DNA from: Nocardia sp. NBC_00565
GTDB taxonomy: Bacteria; Actinomycetota; Actinomycetes; Mycobacteriales; Mycobacteriaceae
Reading direction: 5' to 3'
DNA length: 64,000 nt
NCBI RefSeq assembly: GCF_036345915.1
Contig: NZ_CP107785.1
Location: 2,914,001-2,978,000, forward strand
Below, piece by piece: positions 42,842 to 54,861 of the stretch. Under the pieces are notes generated by a model, which saw only the letters and a list, made by a program, of their open reading frames with translations, searched no databases and was not told where the DNA came from. Positions within the stretch are counted from its first letter, which is position 1, and every line of letters starts with the position of its first letter. The position numbers and the translations under genes are program-made.

Positions 42842-45186
42842 GAAAATGCCGCGGCCGCCGCCATTTCCAGGTCCTCGTACGGTTTCCCGGTCACATCCGC
42901 GACGACCTGGCGCATCGTTCCCCCGGTAAAGGGAAACGGCGACCGGTAGCGCGCGGAAACGGACTGACCGCTGTCCCGGCCCACACAGACTCCTTCCCCC
43001 ACACCGGAGAAGGTGACGGGCTGGGTCCGCATGTTGTCGAGTGAGCCCACCGCGTTTTCGTCGATGTACAAGATGGCCTCGCCGGTAGGCGTGAAATTGT
43101 CGGCACGGGTGCCGTGCCGTTCGTACCGAACCCCGAGAATATGATCGCCGAGCGGTACCGGGCGGTCGGAGACGATGGTCTGTTCTTCGTCACCGAGGAA
43201 GTTGTAGATGTAGTACAGGCGCCCGTCCTGGAGGAACAGGGTGTGCCCACCAAGACGTCCGCCATGGGCGAAAAGCACTCCCTGCGCATCCGGGCTGGTG
43301 ATCGTCGTCTCGGCGAGTAGCGCGAACGAACGCCCATGAATCTCCAGCGCCGCGCCCGGTCCCACCTCCGTGCTGCCCGGGTAGTAGACGTAGTTGTCCC
43401 GATCGGTGGCGTATGTCGGGCGGTAGCGGGTCAAGGCGGAGACGATGTCGAGGTCGTTGAGCGGCATTCCGTTGTACTTCGCGGCCTCCGAGAACCACAG
43501 CGCCTTCATCTCCTCCAGCTTCTCGGGATGAGTATCGGCCAGGTCGTGCATCTGGCTGCGGTCCTGCTCGATATGGAACAGTTCCCAGCGATCTTTGTCG
43601 AAATGTCCCCAGCCGGACGGGCAGGCCGCGTGAACGGTGTCGGCGAACCACCCGCGATGCCAGATGCCGCGCGTGCCCAGCATCGAATAGAACTGCGTGT
43701 CCTTGCCGGTGTCCGCGTTCGCGTCATCGAGCAGCGCCCGGAAACTGACGCCTTCCAAGGGACGCTGCTCCACATTCTTCACCCTGTCCGGGGGAGTGAT
43801 GCCGAGCAGTTCGTAGACAGTGGGGGTGATATCGCAGACACTGAGGTATTGGTTGCGCACCTCCCCGCGCGCCGCCATCCCGGCGGGCCACGACATGACG
43901 CACGGGTCGGCGATGCCGCCTTCGTGCGAGGCATACCGCTTGTACAGCTTGTACGGGGTGTTGAACGCCATCGCCCAGCCAATGCTGTAATGGTTGTAGG
44001 TGGTCGGCGAACCCAGCTCGTCGAGCTTCGCCAAACTCTCCTCGATCGTGTCGATGTAGCCGTTGAAGAACTTCATCTCGTTCACCGAACCATTCGGACC
44101 GCCCTCGCCGCTGGCACCGTTGTCCGAGAAGGTGACGATAATGGTGTTGTCCAGTTGGCCGCTTTCCTCGAGGTAGTCCAGCAGTCGGCCGATCTGCGCG
44201 TCGGTGTAGGACAGGTATCCGGCGAACACCTCTGCCTGCCGTCGGAACAGCCGCTTCTCGTCCTCCGACAGCGAATCCCACGCGCGCACCGTGTCCTGCG
44301 CCGGCCACGGTTTGCCGTCCGCACTGGTGGCATTGGAATACGGGTTCATGGGCGACAATTCGGTGTTCTCCGGCACCAGACCCATGCGCTTCTGGTTCTC
44401 CAGCACGATCTCGCGATACTTCTCATAGCCCATGTCGAACCGGCCGCGATACTTGTCGGCCCATTCCTGGGCCACGTGGTGCGGAGCATGCCCGCACCCC
44501 GGGCACAGGTACATGAACCAGGGCTTGTTGGGGGCGATCATCTTCGCGTCGCGAATGAACTCGATCGACTTGTCGGCCAGATCCTTCGACAGGTGATATC
44601 CATCTTCCGGTGCGGACGGCTGCGAGACCGGATGGTTGTCGTACACCAGATTCGGATACCACTGGTCGGCCTCTCCGCCCAGGAAACCGTAGAACCGTTC
44701 GAACCCACGCCCCAGCGGCCAATGTCGCTTCGAGGCAGCCAGATTCTCCTCCTCCAGCGGCGTCATATGCCATTTGCCGACGGCGTAGGTGTTCCAGCCT
44801 CGCTCGGCGAGCACCTCCGAGCACAACGCGGTTTCAGCCGGTATACGCCCGCACATCCCCGGAAATCCATCGGTGAATTCCTCGATGGTCGCCATACCGA
44901 CCGAGGTCGCATTCCGGCCGGTCAGCAAGGAGGCGCGGCTCGGTGAACACAGTGCGGTGGTGTGAAACTGCGTGAACCGGACACCACGATCGGCGATGCG
45001 TTTCATATTCGGCATATCGACCAGACCGCCGTAACAGTCCCAGGTAGCGATCCCGATGTCGTCCCACACCAGATACAGCACATTCGGCGCGCCCTGCGGC
45101 GCCGTCGGCTCCGCGTAAGGCCCCCAGTTGGGTACCGAATCACGGATATCGAGCGCGATATGTCCCTCGAATTTCTTGGCCACCAT
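42832..45186 (-). CDS. arylsulfatase, 784 aa
   Basis: A type I sulfatase that cleaves sulfate esters. The signature 'LCSPSRASLLTGRN' gives the Cys that must be oxidised to formylglycine (C-x-P-S-R). Metal ligands are in 'LVWDDIGIATWD' and 'VTFSDNGASGEGG', with catalytic Lys/His in 'VGKWHMTP' and 'CGHAPHH'. Length and C-terminal beta-rich domain match large mycobacterial AtsA/AtsD-type sulfatases. No signal peptide is visible. The adjacent activator gene is broken, so activity depends on another FGE. ATG at 45186 or GTG at 45183, the latter better spaced from GGAGG. Confidence 0.92.
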   Translation of the reverse strand: MVAKKFEGHIALDIRDSVPNWGPYAEPTAPQGAPNVLYLVWDDIGIATWDCYGGLVDMPNMKRIADRGVRFTQFHTTALCSPSRASLLTGRNATSVGMATIEEFTDGFPGMCGRIPAETALCSEVLAERGWNTYAVGKWHMTPLEEENLAASKRHWPLGRGFERFYGFLGGEADQWYPNLVYDNHPVSQPSAPEDGYHLSKDLADKSIEFIRDAKMIAPNKPWFMYLCPGCGHAPHHVAQEWADKYRGRFDMGYEKYREIVLENQKRMGLVPENTELSPMNPYSNATSADGKPWPAQDTVRAWDSLSEDEKRLFRRQAEVFAGYLSYTDAQIGRLLDYLEESGQLDNTIIVTFSDNGASGEGGPNGSVNEMKFFNGYIDTIEESLAKLDELGSPTTYNHYSIGWAMAFNTPYKLYKRYASHEGGIADPCVMSWPAGMAARGEVRNQYLSVCDITPTVYELLGITPPDRVKNVEQRPLEGVSFRALLDDANADTGKDTQFYSMLGTRGIWHRGWFADTVHAACPSGWGHFDKDRWELFHIEQDRSQMHDLADTHPEKLEEMKALWFSEAAKYNGMPLNDLDIVSALTRYRPTYATDRDNYVYYPGSTEVGPGAALEIHGRSFALLAETTITSPDAQGVLFAHGGRLGGHTLFLQDGRLYYIYNFLGDEEQTIVSDRPVPLGDHILGVRYERHGTRADNFTPTGEAILYIDENAVGSLDNMRTQPVTFSGVGEGVCVGRDSGQSVSARYRSPFPFTGGTMRQVVADVTGKPYEDLEMAAAAAFSRD

Positions 45187-46052
45187 CCACCTCCAGCTGC
45201 GAGAGCTGTTCGTTCACCGTTGTCATCCTGTCGTCCGGGATTCCGGACCTCATGCCGTGCGCGCGCCGACACTCGCGGCCGTTACGACCGCAATGGACAC
45301 TCCCGCCGCCGGCGATACCGCGGTTCGGGGTTCGGGTTCGGTGTTCGAGCCGACGTGCGATGGCCACATCACTCGTGGAGTGATGTCCAGAAAAACGCTG
45401 ATCAGCACCGTCTGTATCCATAAAGAGTACCGACCGGAAGGGATTCCCTTATGGAGTTGGATGAAAAGCTTGGTATATCGGACACCCTCAAAACGTCACA
45501 GTGACGTTTTGAGGGTGTCCGATATACGGAGGGGGAGTCGAGGTCAACGGCCTTGAAACAGACCTCGAGCCGATCCAACGTTTATCCGCCAAGATTCGAG
45601 TTTCACCGGAATATTTCCATCGGACAAATCGTGGGCCAAGGGGATGACCACGCAAACGGAACGCACATTTCCGCGCACAGTACACGGGTAGCAGGCCAGC
45701 ACTCAGCGAGCCGAAGCCCGAAACCTGGTACATACCAACGTCATACAGGTAGAGCCACCCACTCCCAGCACCTCCGTTGTAACGCCGATAATCAACATTA
45801 TGTCAACTAAAGCTTCGTAGCCGCCTCAGTGCCCGCGGGCGCGACCGCCCACCCAGCGACCCCACCGCGCCCTCACTGCATCACTCGCTCGACACTCCCC
45901 TGATCACCGCGACGCATACAGCCGCCCGCAGCCCTGACCTCCCGCGAGCCGTGCTGTCACCGAAGACCCGGCATGGTCAGGTCGCCGCATGTTCAGAAAA
46001 AAGTTGGCCAAACCACTCGCGCCCGATACTTGAATGGTTCATACTTTAGAAC
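45187..46052. other. 866-bp region without a supported gene
   Basis: Lower GC than its surroundings over 45400-45820. Short ORFs exist on both strands, none with a recognisable product. One 17-codon ORF from 45451 (MELDEKLGIS...) with a GAAGGG site runs into the large palindrome at 45473. The region presumably holds the promoters of the sulfatase and furA genes. Confidence 0.5.
45473..45527. repeat. 55-bp perfect palindrome (27-bp arms, 1-nt centre)
   Basis: Arms 45473-45499 and 45501-45527 are perfectly complementary around the single base at 45500. The core is CGTCAC-A-GTGACG, flanked by an AAAA/TTTT step and a GGACACCC/GGGTGTCC block. There is no U tract, so a simple terminator is unlikely. 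Perfect palindromes of this length are usually unstable, which suggests selection or a recent origin. Confidence 0.97.
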
Positions 46053-48765
<2,713 letters not shown>

Positions 48766-48775
48766 TCACCTCATG

Positions 48776-48812
48776 CGACGCCCCGCGAACCGACCCGGTT
48801 CGCGGGGCGTCG
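48776..48812. terminator. bidirectional hairpin terminator between katG and the cysteine hydrolase gene
   Basis: Perfect 16-bp GC-rich arms (48776-48791, 48797-48812) with a 5-nt loop begin 11 nt after the katG stop and end 8 nt before the convergent gene's stop. No U tract, as is common in actinobacteria. Confidence 0.85.
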
Positions 48813-48820
48813 TGCGTTCC

Positions 48821-49375
48821 TCAGTCCAGGAACGACACATCCTTGGTCGCCGCCACGGCCGCCGTGCGTCCGGGCGCGGTCTGATACCGCCAATAAAGAT
48901 TCGTATGCGCGATGACCTGCTCCGGCGGCGGTGCGCCCCACTCGCTCTTATCGAACGTCGTATGACCGTCACTGACGAGGGTCACGTCGTACCCACGCGC
49001 GAAAGCGCCATGGATCGTGGACCGGACACAGGCATCGGTCTCGGCACCGGTCACCACCAGACGTCCGACACCGGCCTTCGCCAGCACCTCCGACAGCCCG
49101 GTGTCCTCGAAGGAATCGCCGAACCGCTTGTGCACCAACGGTTCCGACTCCCCGCGCACCAACTCCGGCACGTACTCCCACACCGCACTACCCGGCACCA
49201 GTTCCTCATCCGAATGCTGCACCCAGATGACCGGAACCGCCTCCTCCCGGGCCTTCTCGACGAGCGTGCCGATATTGGCGACAACCGCGTCACGATCGTG
49301 CGCTTCGGCCACGACACCGTTCTGGACGTCGATCACCAGCAACGCGGTATTGCGCCGATCCGACAGCGTGGTCAT
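48821..49375 (-). CDS. isochorismatase-like cysteine hydrolase, 184 aa
   Basis: The catalytic triad of the family is present: Asp in 'LLVIDVQNG', Lys in 'LVHKRFGDSF' and Cys in 'GAETDACVRST'. The fold includes nicotinamidases, isochorismatases and N-carbamoyl hydrolases. The substrate is not determined. GGAG lies 6 nt before the ATG. It is convergent with katG and divergent from the kinase gene. Confidence 0.9.
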   Translation of the reverse strand: MTTLSDRRNTALLVIDVQNGVVAEAHDRDAVVANIGTLVEKAREEAVPVIWVQHSDEELVPGSAVWEYVPELVRGESEPLVHKRFGDSFEDTGLSEVLAKAGVGRLVVTGAETDACVRSTIHGAFARGYDVTLVSDGHTTFDKSEWGAPPPEQVIAHTNLYWRYQTAPGRTAAVAATKDVSFLD

Positions 49376-49561
49376 CCAGATCTCCTCATCCGGTCGAACG
49401 AACTAGGACCAACGTAGGCCCAACCACCGACAATCGCGGCCCCACAGCCGAATGTCGCAGAGGGTACATCGAATTCGGCTGGCGAAGATCACCGGCGGAC
49501 GTCGATAATCGAATATTCTCGGGTCTGTCCGGGACACCAACTCCGATCGAGTGAGCCGACG

Positions 49562-51820
49562 ATGAATACGCAGCTCGGCGCTGTACCACCGGAAAACGGT
49601 GGGGATCGTGTAACGGCGACCCGGGCTGTGCTGGCACAGGCGGTGGCCGCGTTCACGGGCGCCTGGGATGCCGCGAGCGAACCACCGGAGCTGGCCGCGC
49701 ACCTGCCGGCCGAGGGAGCGTTGCGGCGATCGGCGCTGATCGAATTGATCAAGGTGGATCTGCAGCACCGGTCGATACGCAAACAGGCAAGCAAACGCCT
49801 CGACGACTACCGGGCGGAATTTCCCGAACTCGACAGTGCCCCACTGCCGCCCGATCTCATCTACGAGGAGATCAGCGCGCGACGCCAACTCGACCAAGAC
49901 CTGGATCTCACCGAGTACGAGCAGCGATACTCCCTGCAGATGGCGCGGATCGCCGAACGGCTCGATGCCGACCATTTCCGGACCACACTACTGACCGATC
50001 CGGCCGCCACCGCCACCCTCGACACCATCAATCCCGGTGCGACAGTTGACGATTTCGATATGTTGATACTGCTCGGCCAGGGCGCGTTCGGGCGGGTCTT
50101 CCTGGCCCGGCAGCGCTCGATGCAGCGGCTCGTCGCGGTCAAGATCTCCCACGATCGCGGCAGTGAAGGCCAGACGCTGGCCCAACTCGACCACGAGCAC
50201 ATCGTGCGAGTCTTCGATCAACGCCATATCACCGACCAGCATCTGAAACTGATGTACATGCAGTACGTGCCCGGCGGCACCCTGCTCGGCGTGCTCCGGT
50301 TACTACGCCGAACCGGCGTCGAGGGCAAAACCGGCCGACTACTGCTCGACGCCGTCGACGAGGCCGCCGCCAGCGGCGGGGTACTCGAACCGCAACCGTC
50401 CGGCACCCGTGCCGAACTCGCGCGCCTCACGTGGCCGGAAACCGTTGCGTGGCTCGGCAGTCGGCTCGCCTCGGCATTGGACTACGCCAACCGCGCCGGC
50501 GTCCTGCACCGCGATATCAAACCCGCCAACGTACTGCTCACCGTCGACGGCCAACCCAAGCTCGCCGACTTCAACATCAGCTTCAGCCGCCACATCCCGG
50601 GTGCCAGCCCCGCCGCCTACTTCGGCGGCTCGCTGGCGTACATGTCCCCCGAACAGCTAGAGGCCTGCCACCCGACGATGACCACCACCGCCGCGGACCT
50701 CGACACCCGCAGTGACCTCTACGCACTCGCGGTCGTGCTGTGGGAACTGCTCACCGGACGACTCCCCTTCGACGACGAACGCAGCGCCGGTGAATCGGAT
50801 ACCTCCGTCGAGCGCATGATCGAACTGCGCCGCCAACCCATCCCTGCCAGCTTCGCCGAAGAGATACCGCAGGACTGCCCATCCGTACTACAGCACACCC
50901 TGCTCACCTGCCTATCCCCCGATCCCGCCGACCGCTTCGCGACCGGCGCCGAACTGGCCAACCAGCTCGACCTGACGCTCGACCGCACCGCCCGCGACCT
51001 CGTCGATCCACCGTCGCGCAGCATCCGCGCCAAGCTCAAGATGCGTCCGATGCCGGTAGTGACGCTGTCCAGCGCGCTCGGGCAGCTCCTCGGCGGCCTG
51101 TATCTCTGGGCGCACAACACTCGGCTCCTCGATGATGTGCTCACCTCGGACGCGAGCACCCGACTCCAACATCTCGCGACCCTCATCGGCGCGATCGGCT
51201 ACCCGATCGGCATTCTCGCGCTGCTGTATTGGTGCCGCCTGGTGTTCCTGGTCCCCGACGGACTGCGGCGCGGCAAACAATTCGACGACCAGACATTGGC
51301 GCATGCGCGCGCCGACACCCTCGCCTGTGGCGACCGCATCGCCGTGGTCGCCTTCACCGGCTGGGCGTTATCCCTGGTCATCTTCCTGGCCCAGCTGCAC
51401 TACACCGCGGACCTGTCCGCGGGATTCACGATCAATCTGATCGCGTCCCATCTCGTCGCGGCCGCAGTCGCCGTCGTGTACTCCTACTTCCCCGTCACGT
51501 TCTTCGTCCTGCGCTGGTACTACCCGGGTCTGCTCGGCTCCGCGCCCGGCACCCCCGATGAGGCGGTCCGGTTGCGGCAGCTGGCTCGACGCAGTCGGAT
51601 CTATCTCGGCATCGCCGCATCGGTGCCGCTGATCGGGGTCGTGGGCGGGCTGGTCTATCTCGATGCCGCCGAGCAGCAGACGGTGATCACGCCCATCGTT
51701 ATCCTGTGCGTCGTCAGCCTTTTCGCGTTCGTCGGCGCGCTGCGCGTCTTCTACGCACTGGAATCCGACCTGCACGCCCTGGACCGCATCGTGAATCCGC
51801 GCTCCCGGCGCTCCCGATAG
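49562..51820 (+). CDS. transmembrane Ser/Thr protein kinase with DFN motif, 752 aa
   Basis: An N-terminal domain of about 165 residues of no known family is followed by a Hanks-type kinase (residues 168-490): 'LLGQGAFGRVFLA', 'VAVKIS', 'LHRDIKPANVLL', 'LADFNISFS' (DFN in place of DFG) and 'YMSPEQ'. An insert of about 50 residues lies between the hinge and catalytic loop. The C-terminal 250 residues contain about six hydrophobic segments, so the kinase sits on the cytoplasmic side of a multi-pass anchor. Actinobacterial kinases usually have one helix and an external sensor, so this architecture is unusual. The ligand is unknown. ATG at 49562. Confidence 0.87.
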   Translation: MNTQLGAVPPENGGDRVTATRAVLAQAVAAFTGAWDAASEPPELAAHLPAEGALRRSALIELIKVDLQHRSIRKQASKRLDDYRAEFPELDSAPLPPDLIYEEISARRQLDQDLDLTEYEQRYSLQMARIAERLDADHFRTTLLTDPAATATLDTINPGATVDDFDMLILLGQGAFGRVFLARQRSMQRLVAVKISHDRGSEGQTLAQLDHEHIVRVFDQRHITDQHLKLMYMQYVPGGTLLGVLRLLRRTGVEGKTGRLLLDAVDEAAASGGVLEPQPSGTRAELARLTWPETVAWLGSRLASALDYANRAGVLHRDIKPANVLLTVDGQPKLADFNISFSRHIPGASPAAYFGGSLAYMSPEQLEACHPTMTTTAADLDTRSDLYALAVVLWELLTGRLPFDDERSAGESDTSVERMIELRRQPIPASFAEEIPQDCPSVLQHTLLTCLSPDPADRFATGAELANQLDLTLDRTARDLVDPPSRSIRAKLKMRPMPVVTLSSALGQLLGGLYLWAHNTRLLDDVLTSDASTRLQHLATLIGAIGYPIGILALLYWCRLVFLVPDGLRRGKQFDDQTLAHARADTLACGDRIAVVAFTGWALSLVIFLAQLHYTADLSAGFTINLIASHLVAAAVAVVYSYFPVTFFVLRWYYPGLLGSAPGTPDEAVRLRQLARRSRIYLGIAASVPLIGVVGGLVYLDAAEQQTVITPIVILCVVSLFAFVGALRVFYALESDLHALDRIVNPRSRRSR

Positions 51821-51907
51821 CCGCATGCAAAGACTTCACCAAGGACCTCAGTAGATTTCGTGACTACTCTCGAAGCTGTTTGGAATGCCACGGTCTCGGG
51901 GGGCGCC

Positions 51908-52267
51908 ATGAAAGAGCAGAGGACACAGGTCTATGGATCGGTAGTGGAGTTCGTCGAGAACTACCTATCCCTGGTCTACCGGCGCAAAGTGGCCGACGAC
52001 GGCCTGGCCTGGTGCCCCGAATGGTGGCGGCACGCCGAGGCCGTCGTCCGCCTGGACGCGCTCTGGCGATCCTGGGAGCTCTACCGGCGCAACGGCGATC
52101 TGGGACTTTCACTCTGGTTCCTCGACCACGCCGACAGCCATATGAGCGTGCTCTTCGATCCGAAGGGACCGTTCGCCAGATGTTCCATGCACAACGGGCA
52201 CACCGACCACGTCTGGCCACTCGCGGTGCAATCCCCTCCACCCGATACGTTTTCACCATCGGGTTAG
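51908..52267 (+). CDS. DUF4913 domain protein, 119 aa
   Basis: It shows the DUF4913 pattern: 'VYGSVVEFVENYLSLVYRR', 'WCPEWWRHAEAVVRLDALWRSWE' and 'LDHADSHMSVLFDPKGPFARC'. DUF4913 genes are common on actinobacterial plasmids and integrated elements, often near conjugation genes, though nothing else mobile is seen here. Function unknown. The start may be the ATG at 51908, after a G-rich run, or the GTG at 51860. Confidence 0.8.
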   Translation: MKEQRTQVYGSVVEFVENYLSLVYRRKVADDGLAWCPEWWRHAEAVVRLDALWRSWELYRRNGDLGLSLWFLDHADSHMSVLFDPKGPFARCSMHNGHTDHVWPLAVQSPPPDTFSPSG

Positions 52268-52311
52268 TGGCGTTTGTTTGAAATAGCTTGTGGTCAACTA
52301 ACCTTCATGCG

Positions 52312-53028
52312 GTGCTAGGACATTCACATGCGACCAGTGGCGCTTTCGCCTGGTCGGTAGCGGCGGCGACGCTGCCCATTTCGGCGTTGGTCTATCCGGT
52401 ATTACCAAGTGGTGACGCGCATCTCGGCGCGGTCGAGGTATTACTCGGGACATTTCTGACTGCCGGAGCCGCGCTCTTACCCGACGCGGACCACCCGAAC
52501 GGCACGATCGCGCATGTGCTCGGTCCGATCTCCTATCACCTGTGCCGATTGATCTCCTGGATATCCGGCGGGCATCGGCACGCCACACATTCGTTCGCCT
52601 TCGTCATCGCCGTCGCGTTCGGGACTTGGGCGGGCGAGCATTGGCTCGGACGATATTTCACGCTCGGACTGGTCTTCTTCTTGCTCGCACTGGCGGTCAA
52701 GGCACTGCACCTGTGCCCCTCCGGGGACGGGATCGCGGCGTGGGGCACGGTCGTCATCCTCGCGGTCGCGGGCACGTTCGCGATGGATCACTGGATCACC
52801 GATAAACCGGCATGGCTGCCGTTCGCTGTCGGACTCGGCGCGCTGGCACACCTCTTCGGTGATTGCCTCACCGATAAAGGCTGCCGACTGTTCTGGCCGT
52901 TCTCGCTGCGTACCAGCGTGCCGGTGATCGAGCGCACCGGGAACAAGGTCGAAACCTGGGTGCTTTCGCCCCTGTTCACCTTGGCGACGCTCGCGCTGCT
53001 GTGGCACGTGTTCACCGTCAATCCATGA
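52312..53028 (+). CDS. YdjM-like membrane-bound metal-dependent hydrolase, 238 aa
   Basis: PF04307-type protein with metal-ligand motifs 'LGHSHATSG' at the N-terminus, 'GAALLPDADHPNG', and 'GGHRHATHSFAF' plus 'HLFGDCLTDKG', set among about six hydrophobic segments. Relatives include E. coli YdjM of the LexA regulon. The reaction is unknown. The GTG at 52312 follows TAACCT by 7 nt, with TTGAAA 15 nt upstream of that, a leaderless promoter. Confidence 0.82.
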   Translation: MLGHSHATSGAFAWSVAAATLPISALVYPVLPSGDAHLGAVEVLLGTFLTAGAALLPDADHPNGTIAHVLGPISYHLCRLISWISGGHRHATHSFAFVIAVAFGTWAGEHWLGRYFTLGLVFFLLALAVKALHLCPSGDGIAAWGTVVILAVAGTFAMDHWITDKPAWLPFAVGLGALAHLFGDCLTDKGCRLFWPFSLRTSVPVIERTGNKVETWVLSPLFTLATLALLWHVFTVNP

Positions 53029-53036
53029 CGTGCGGG

Positions 53037-53175
53037 GAGCAGGGCGACCTGCTCCCCCGAACCAGTGGAGAACGGGACGGCGATCGCACCGGCCCGGGTG
53101 TCCGGAGCCAGCCCACCGAGCAAGATCGCGTGTAGTGCGGCATCCAACAATGCCGCCTCACGGTGCACCTCGAGG
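53037..53175 (-). pseudogene. remnant of a polyketide synthase dehydratase domain
   Basis: The minus strand encodes about 45 residues, 'VHREAALLDAALHAILLGGL' then 'AGAIAVPFS', like the H-PALLDAALHA-GGL-LPFSW stretch of PKS dehydratase domains. The sequence before and after is unrelated, and no PKS gene is near. Probably a relic of a deleted gene. Confidence 0.4.
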
Positions 53176-53274
53176 TGTCTTTGCGGGTTTTTGAAGTGGT
53201 CGCAAGTTTGGCATGTGAACGAGACGGACAATTCATGCATAAATTCGTATATCCCGATAATCCAATGGATCAAT

Positions 53275-53544
53275 TCAGCCTCCAGAATGATCCTCCCTAC
53301 CAGGGCCGAAAATCTCCGAGATACCGATAGCTACGCCGATCGACTCCGCGTACCAGGACCACTCCCCACCCGCGGCAAGCTCACTGACGTGGAGACTCCC
53401 CTCCCCCTGGAAATCACACCGAACCTCCACGCCCGACTGCACCTGGCGCACAAACGAACTCGTGCGCATCGACGGATCGGCCGCACGCATGGACGCCGCC
53501 CTCAGCACCGACGTCTGCCGCGTGATCCATGACCGGCCGGGCAC
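53275..53544 (-). CDS. possible small protein, 89 aa
   Basis: A minus-strand frame ending at 53275 has consistent G/C-rich third positions and protein-like text ('SSFVRQVQSGVEVRCDFQG', 'SLHVSELAAGGEWSWYAESIG'). No family is recognised. The start is unclear: GTG at 53544 or a codon after the GGGGAGG near 53563. It may be a fragment of an older gene, since the surrounding 690 bp look degraded. Confidence 0.35.
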   Translation of the reverse strand: MPGRSWITRQTSVLRAASMRAADPSMRTSSFVRQVQSGVEVRCDFQGEGSLHVSELAAGGEWSWYAESIGVAIGISEIFGPGREDHSGG

Positions 53545-53718
53545 CTTCCTGATCAGACATCCTCCCCGTCCTATGCGGCGGCCGGCGGAGCCGGGCGGCT
53601 TTGCAGCCTTGCAATATCGGCGCATTCATGCGTAGATGCGCATATCTACGTATGGACATGTTCATTTTCGCTGCGCGGATCAGGCAGGTTGCCCCTCGGC
53701 GCAGAGCTACGCTGAGCC

Positions 53719-54723
53719 ATGGTCGTTGGATCGACAATGCAGCCGCAGCGCTGGACACCGCCCGCTGCCCCACCTCGCGCGCACGAGACACACAGCGCCC
53801 CACGTCTCCCCCCGGTTACCCGGCTGGAACTCCCCGGCAAGGGCCCGGAAGATATCGTGCTCACCGAAGACGGCCGGGTAGTCGTCGGCGTCGACGACGG
53901 TTCGATCTACAGCATCGACCCCGCCGACGGCGCGGTCCGGCGGCTGGCGAACACCGGCGGCCGACCGCTGGGCCTGCATGCCGATGCCTACGGCTCGATT
54001 CTGATCTGCGACTTCGCCCACGGTCTGTTGCGCCTGGACAGCGCGGGCACAATCGATGTGCTGGTCGACGAGGTCGACGGTGAACCGCTTCCCTTCGCCA
54101 GCAATGTGGTTCGCGCCGACGACGGCACCATCTACTTCTCCGCCTCCTCCCGCCGCTATCCCCTCGACCAGTACATGGGCGACCTTATGGAACATTCCGG
54201 CACCGGTCGGCTGTTCCGCCTCGATCCGTCGGGCAAGCTCGAAACCCTCATCGACGGACTGCAATTCGCCAATGGCGTGGTCCTCTCCCCCGACGGCTCC
54301 TGCGTCCTCGTCGCCGAAACCGGCGGCTACCGCGTAACCCGCTATTGGCTCACCGGCCCCAAGGCGGGCACTCACGACCGCCTGATCGAGAACCTCCCCG
54401 GCTTTCCGGACAATATGGCACTCGGCAGCGACGGCCTGGTGTGGATCACCCTGCCGGCACCGCGAAACCCGTTGCTGGACCGCCTACTCCCCCTCCCCGG
54501 CATCCTGCGCCGCATCGTCTGGGCGTTGCCGGAGTGGGTACAGCCGAAGCCACCGCGCACCGTCTGGGTGCTCGCTGTCGACTTCGACGGAAAGATCGTG
54601 CACGACCTCCAGACCGAGGGCACCGACTTCTCGATGGTCACTGGCGTCGTCGAACGCAACGGCACTCTCTACCTCGGCAGCCTCACCGAATCCGCGGTCG
54701 CCGTCAGCCACATTCCGTCTTAG
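53719..54723 (+). CDS. SMP-30/strictosidine-synthase-like beta-propeller protein, 334 aa
   Basis: A six-bladed propeller hydrolase. Characteristic segments are 'GPEDIVLTEDGRVVVGVDDGSIYSI', 'GRPLGLHADAYGSILICDFAHGLLRLD', 'FASNVVRADDGTIYFSASSRRY', 'FANGVVLSPDGSCVLVAETGGYRVTRYWL' and 'PGFPDNMALGSDGLVWI', with Glu and Asn/Asp metal ligands. The pattern fits strictosidine synthase / gluconolactonase relatives. The substrate is probably a lactone or ester. The ATG lies 5 nt after TACGCT. Not secreted. Confidence 0.87.
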   Translation: MVVGSTMQPQRWTPPAAPPRAHETHSAPRLPPVTRLELPGKGPEDIVLTEDGRVVVGVDDGSIYSIDPADGAVRRLANTGGRPLGLHADAYGSILICDFAHGLLRLDSAGTIDVLVDEVDGEPLPFASNVVRADDGTIYFSASSRRYPLDQYMGDLMEHSGTGRLFRLDPSGKLETLIDGLQFANGVVLSPDGSCVLVAETGGYRVTRYWLTGPKAGTHDRLIENLPGFPDNMALGSDGLVWITLPAPRNPLLDRLLPLPGILRRIVWALPEWVQPKPPRTVWVLAVDFDGKIVHDLQTEGTDFSMVTGVVERNGTLYLGSLTESAVAVSHIPS

Positions 54724-54861
54724 GACCAGCCTCGCCCGCCGAGGCGATGCGCACCTTCGACCCGCACGCCATCTATTGACCTTCCTCGCGAACCGGACAC
54801 GGTGCCCGAGAACAGCTTCCGCCGACACGCGGGTGTCAGTGAACAGTTGTACACTGAGTTC

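Noticed and set aside
43336..44946. 536-codon plus-strand ORF
   Set aside because: Antisense of the arylsulfatase. The product is low-complexity.
45473..45527. Treating the palindrome as a simple rho-independent terminator
   Set aside because: No gene ends just before it on either strand and there is no U tract.
45553..45810. Plus-strand 85-codon ORF in the gene desert
   Set aside because: No ribosome site, unlike local codon use, no recognisable product.
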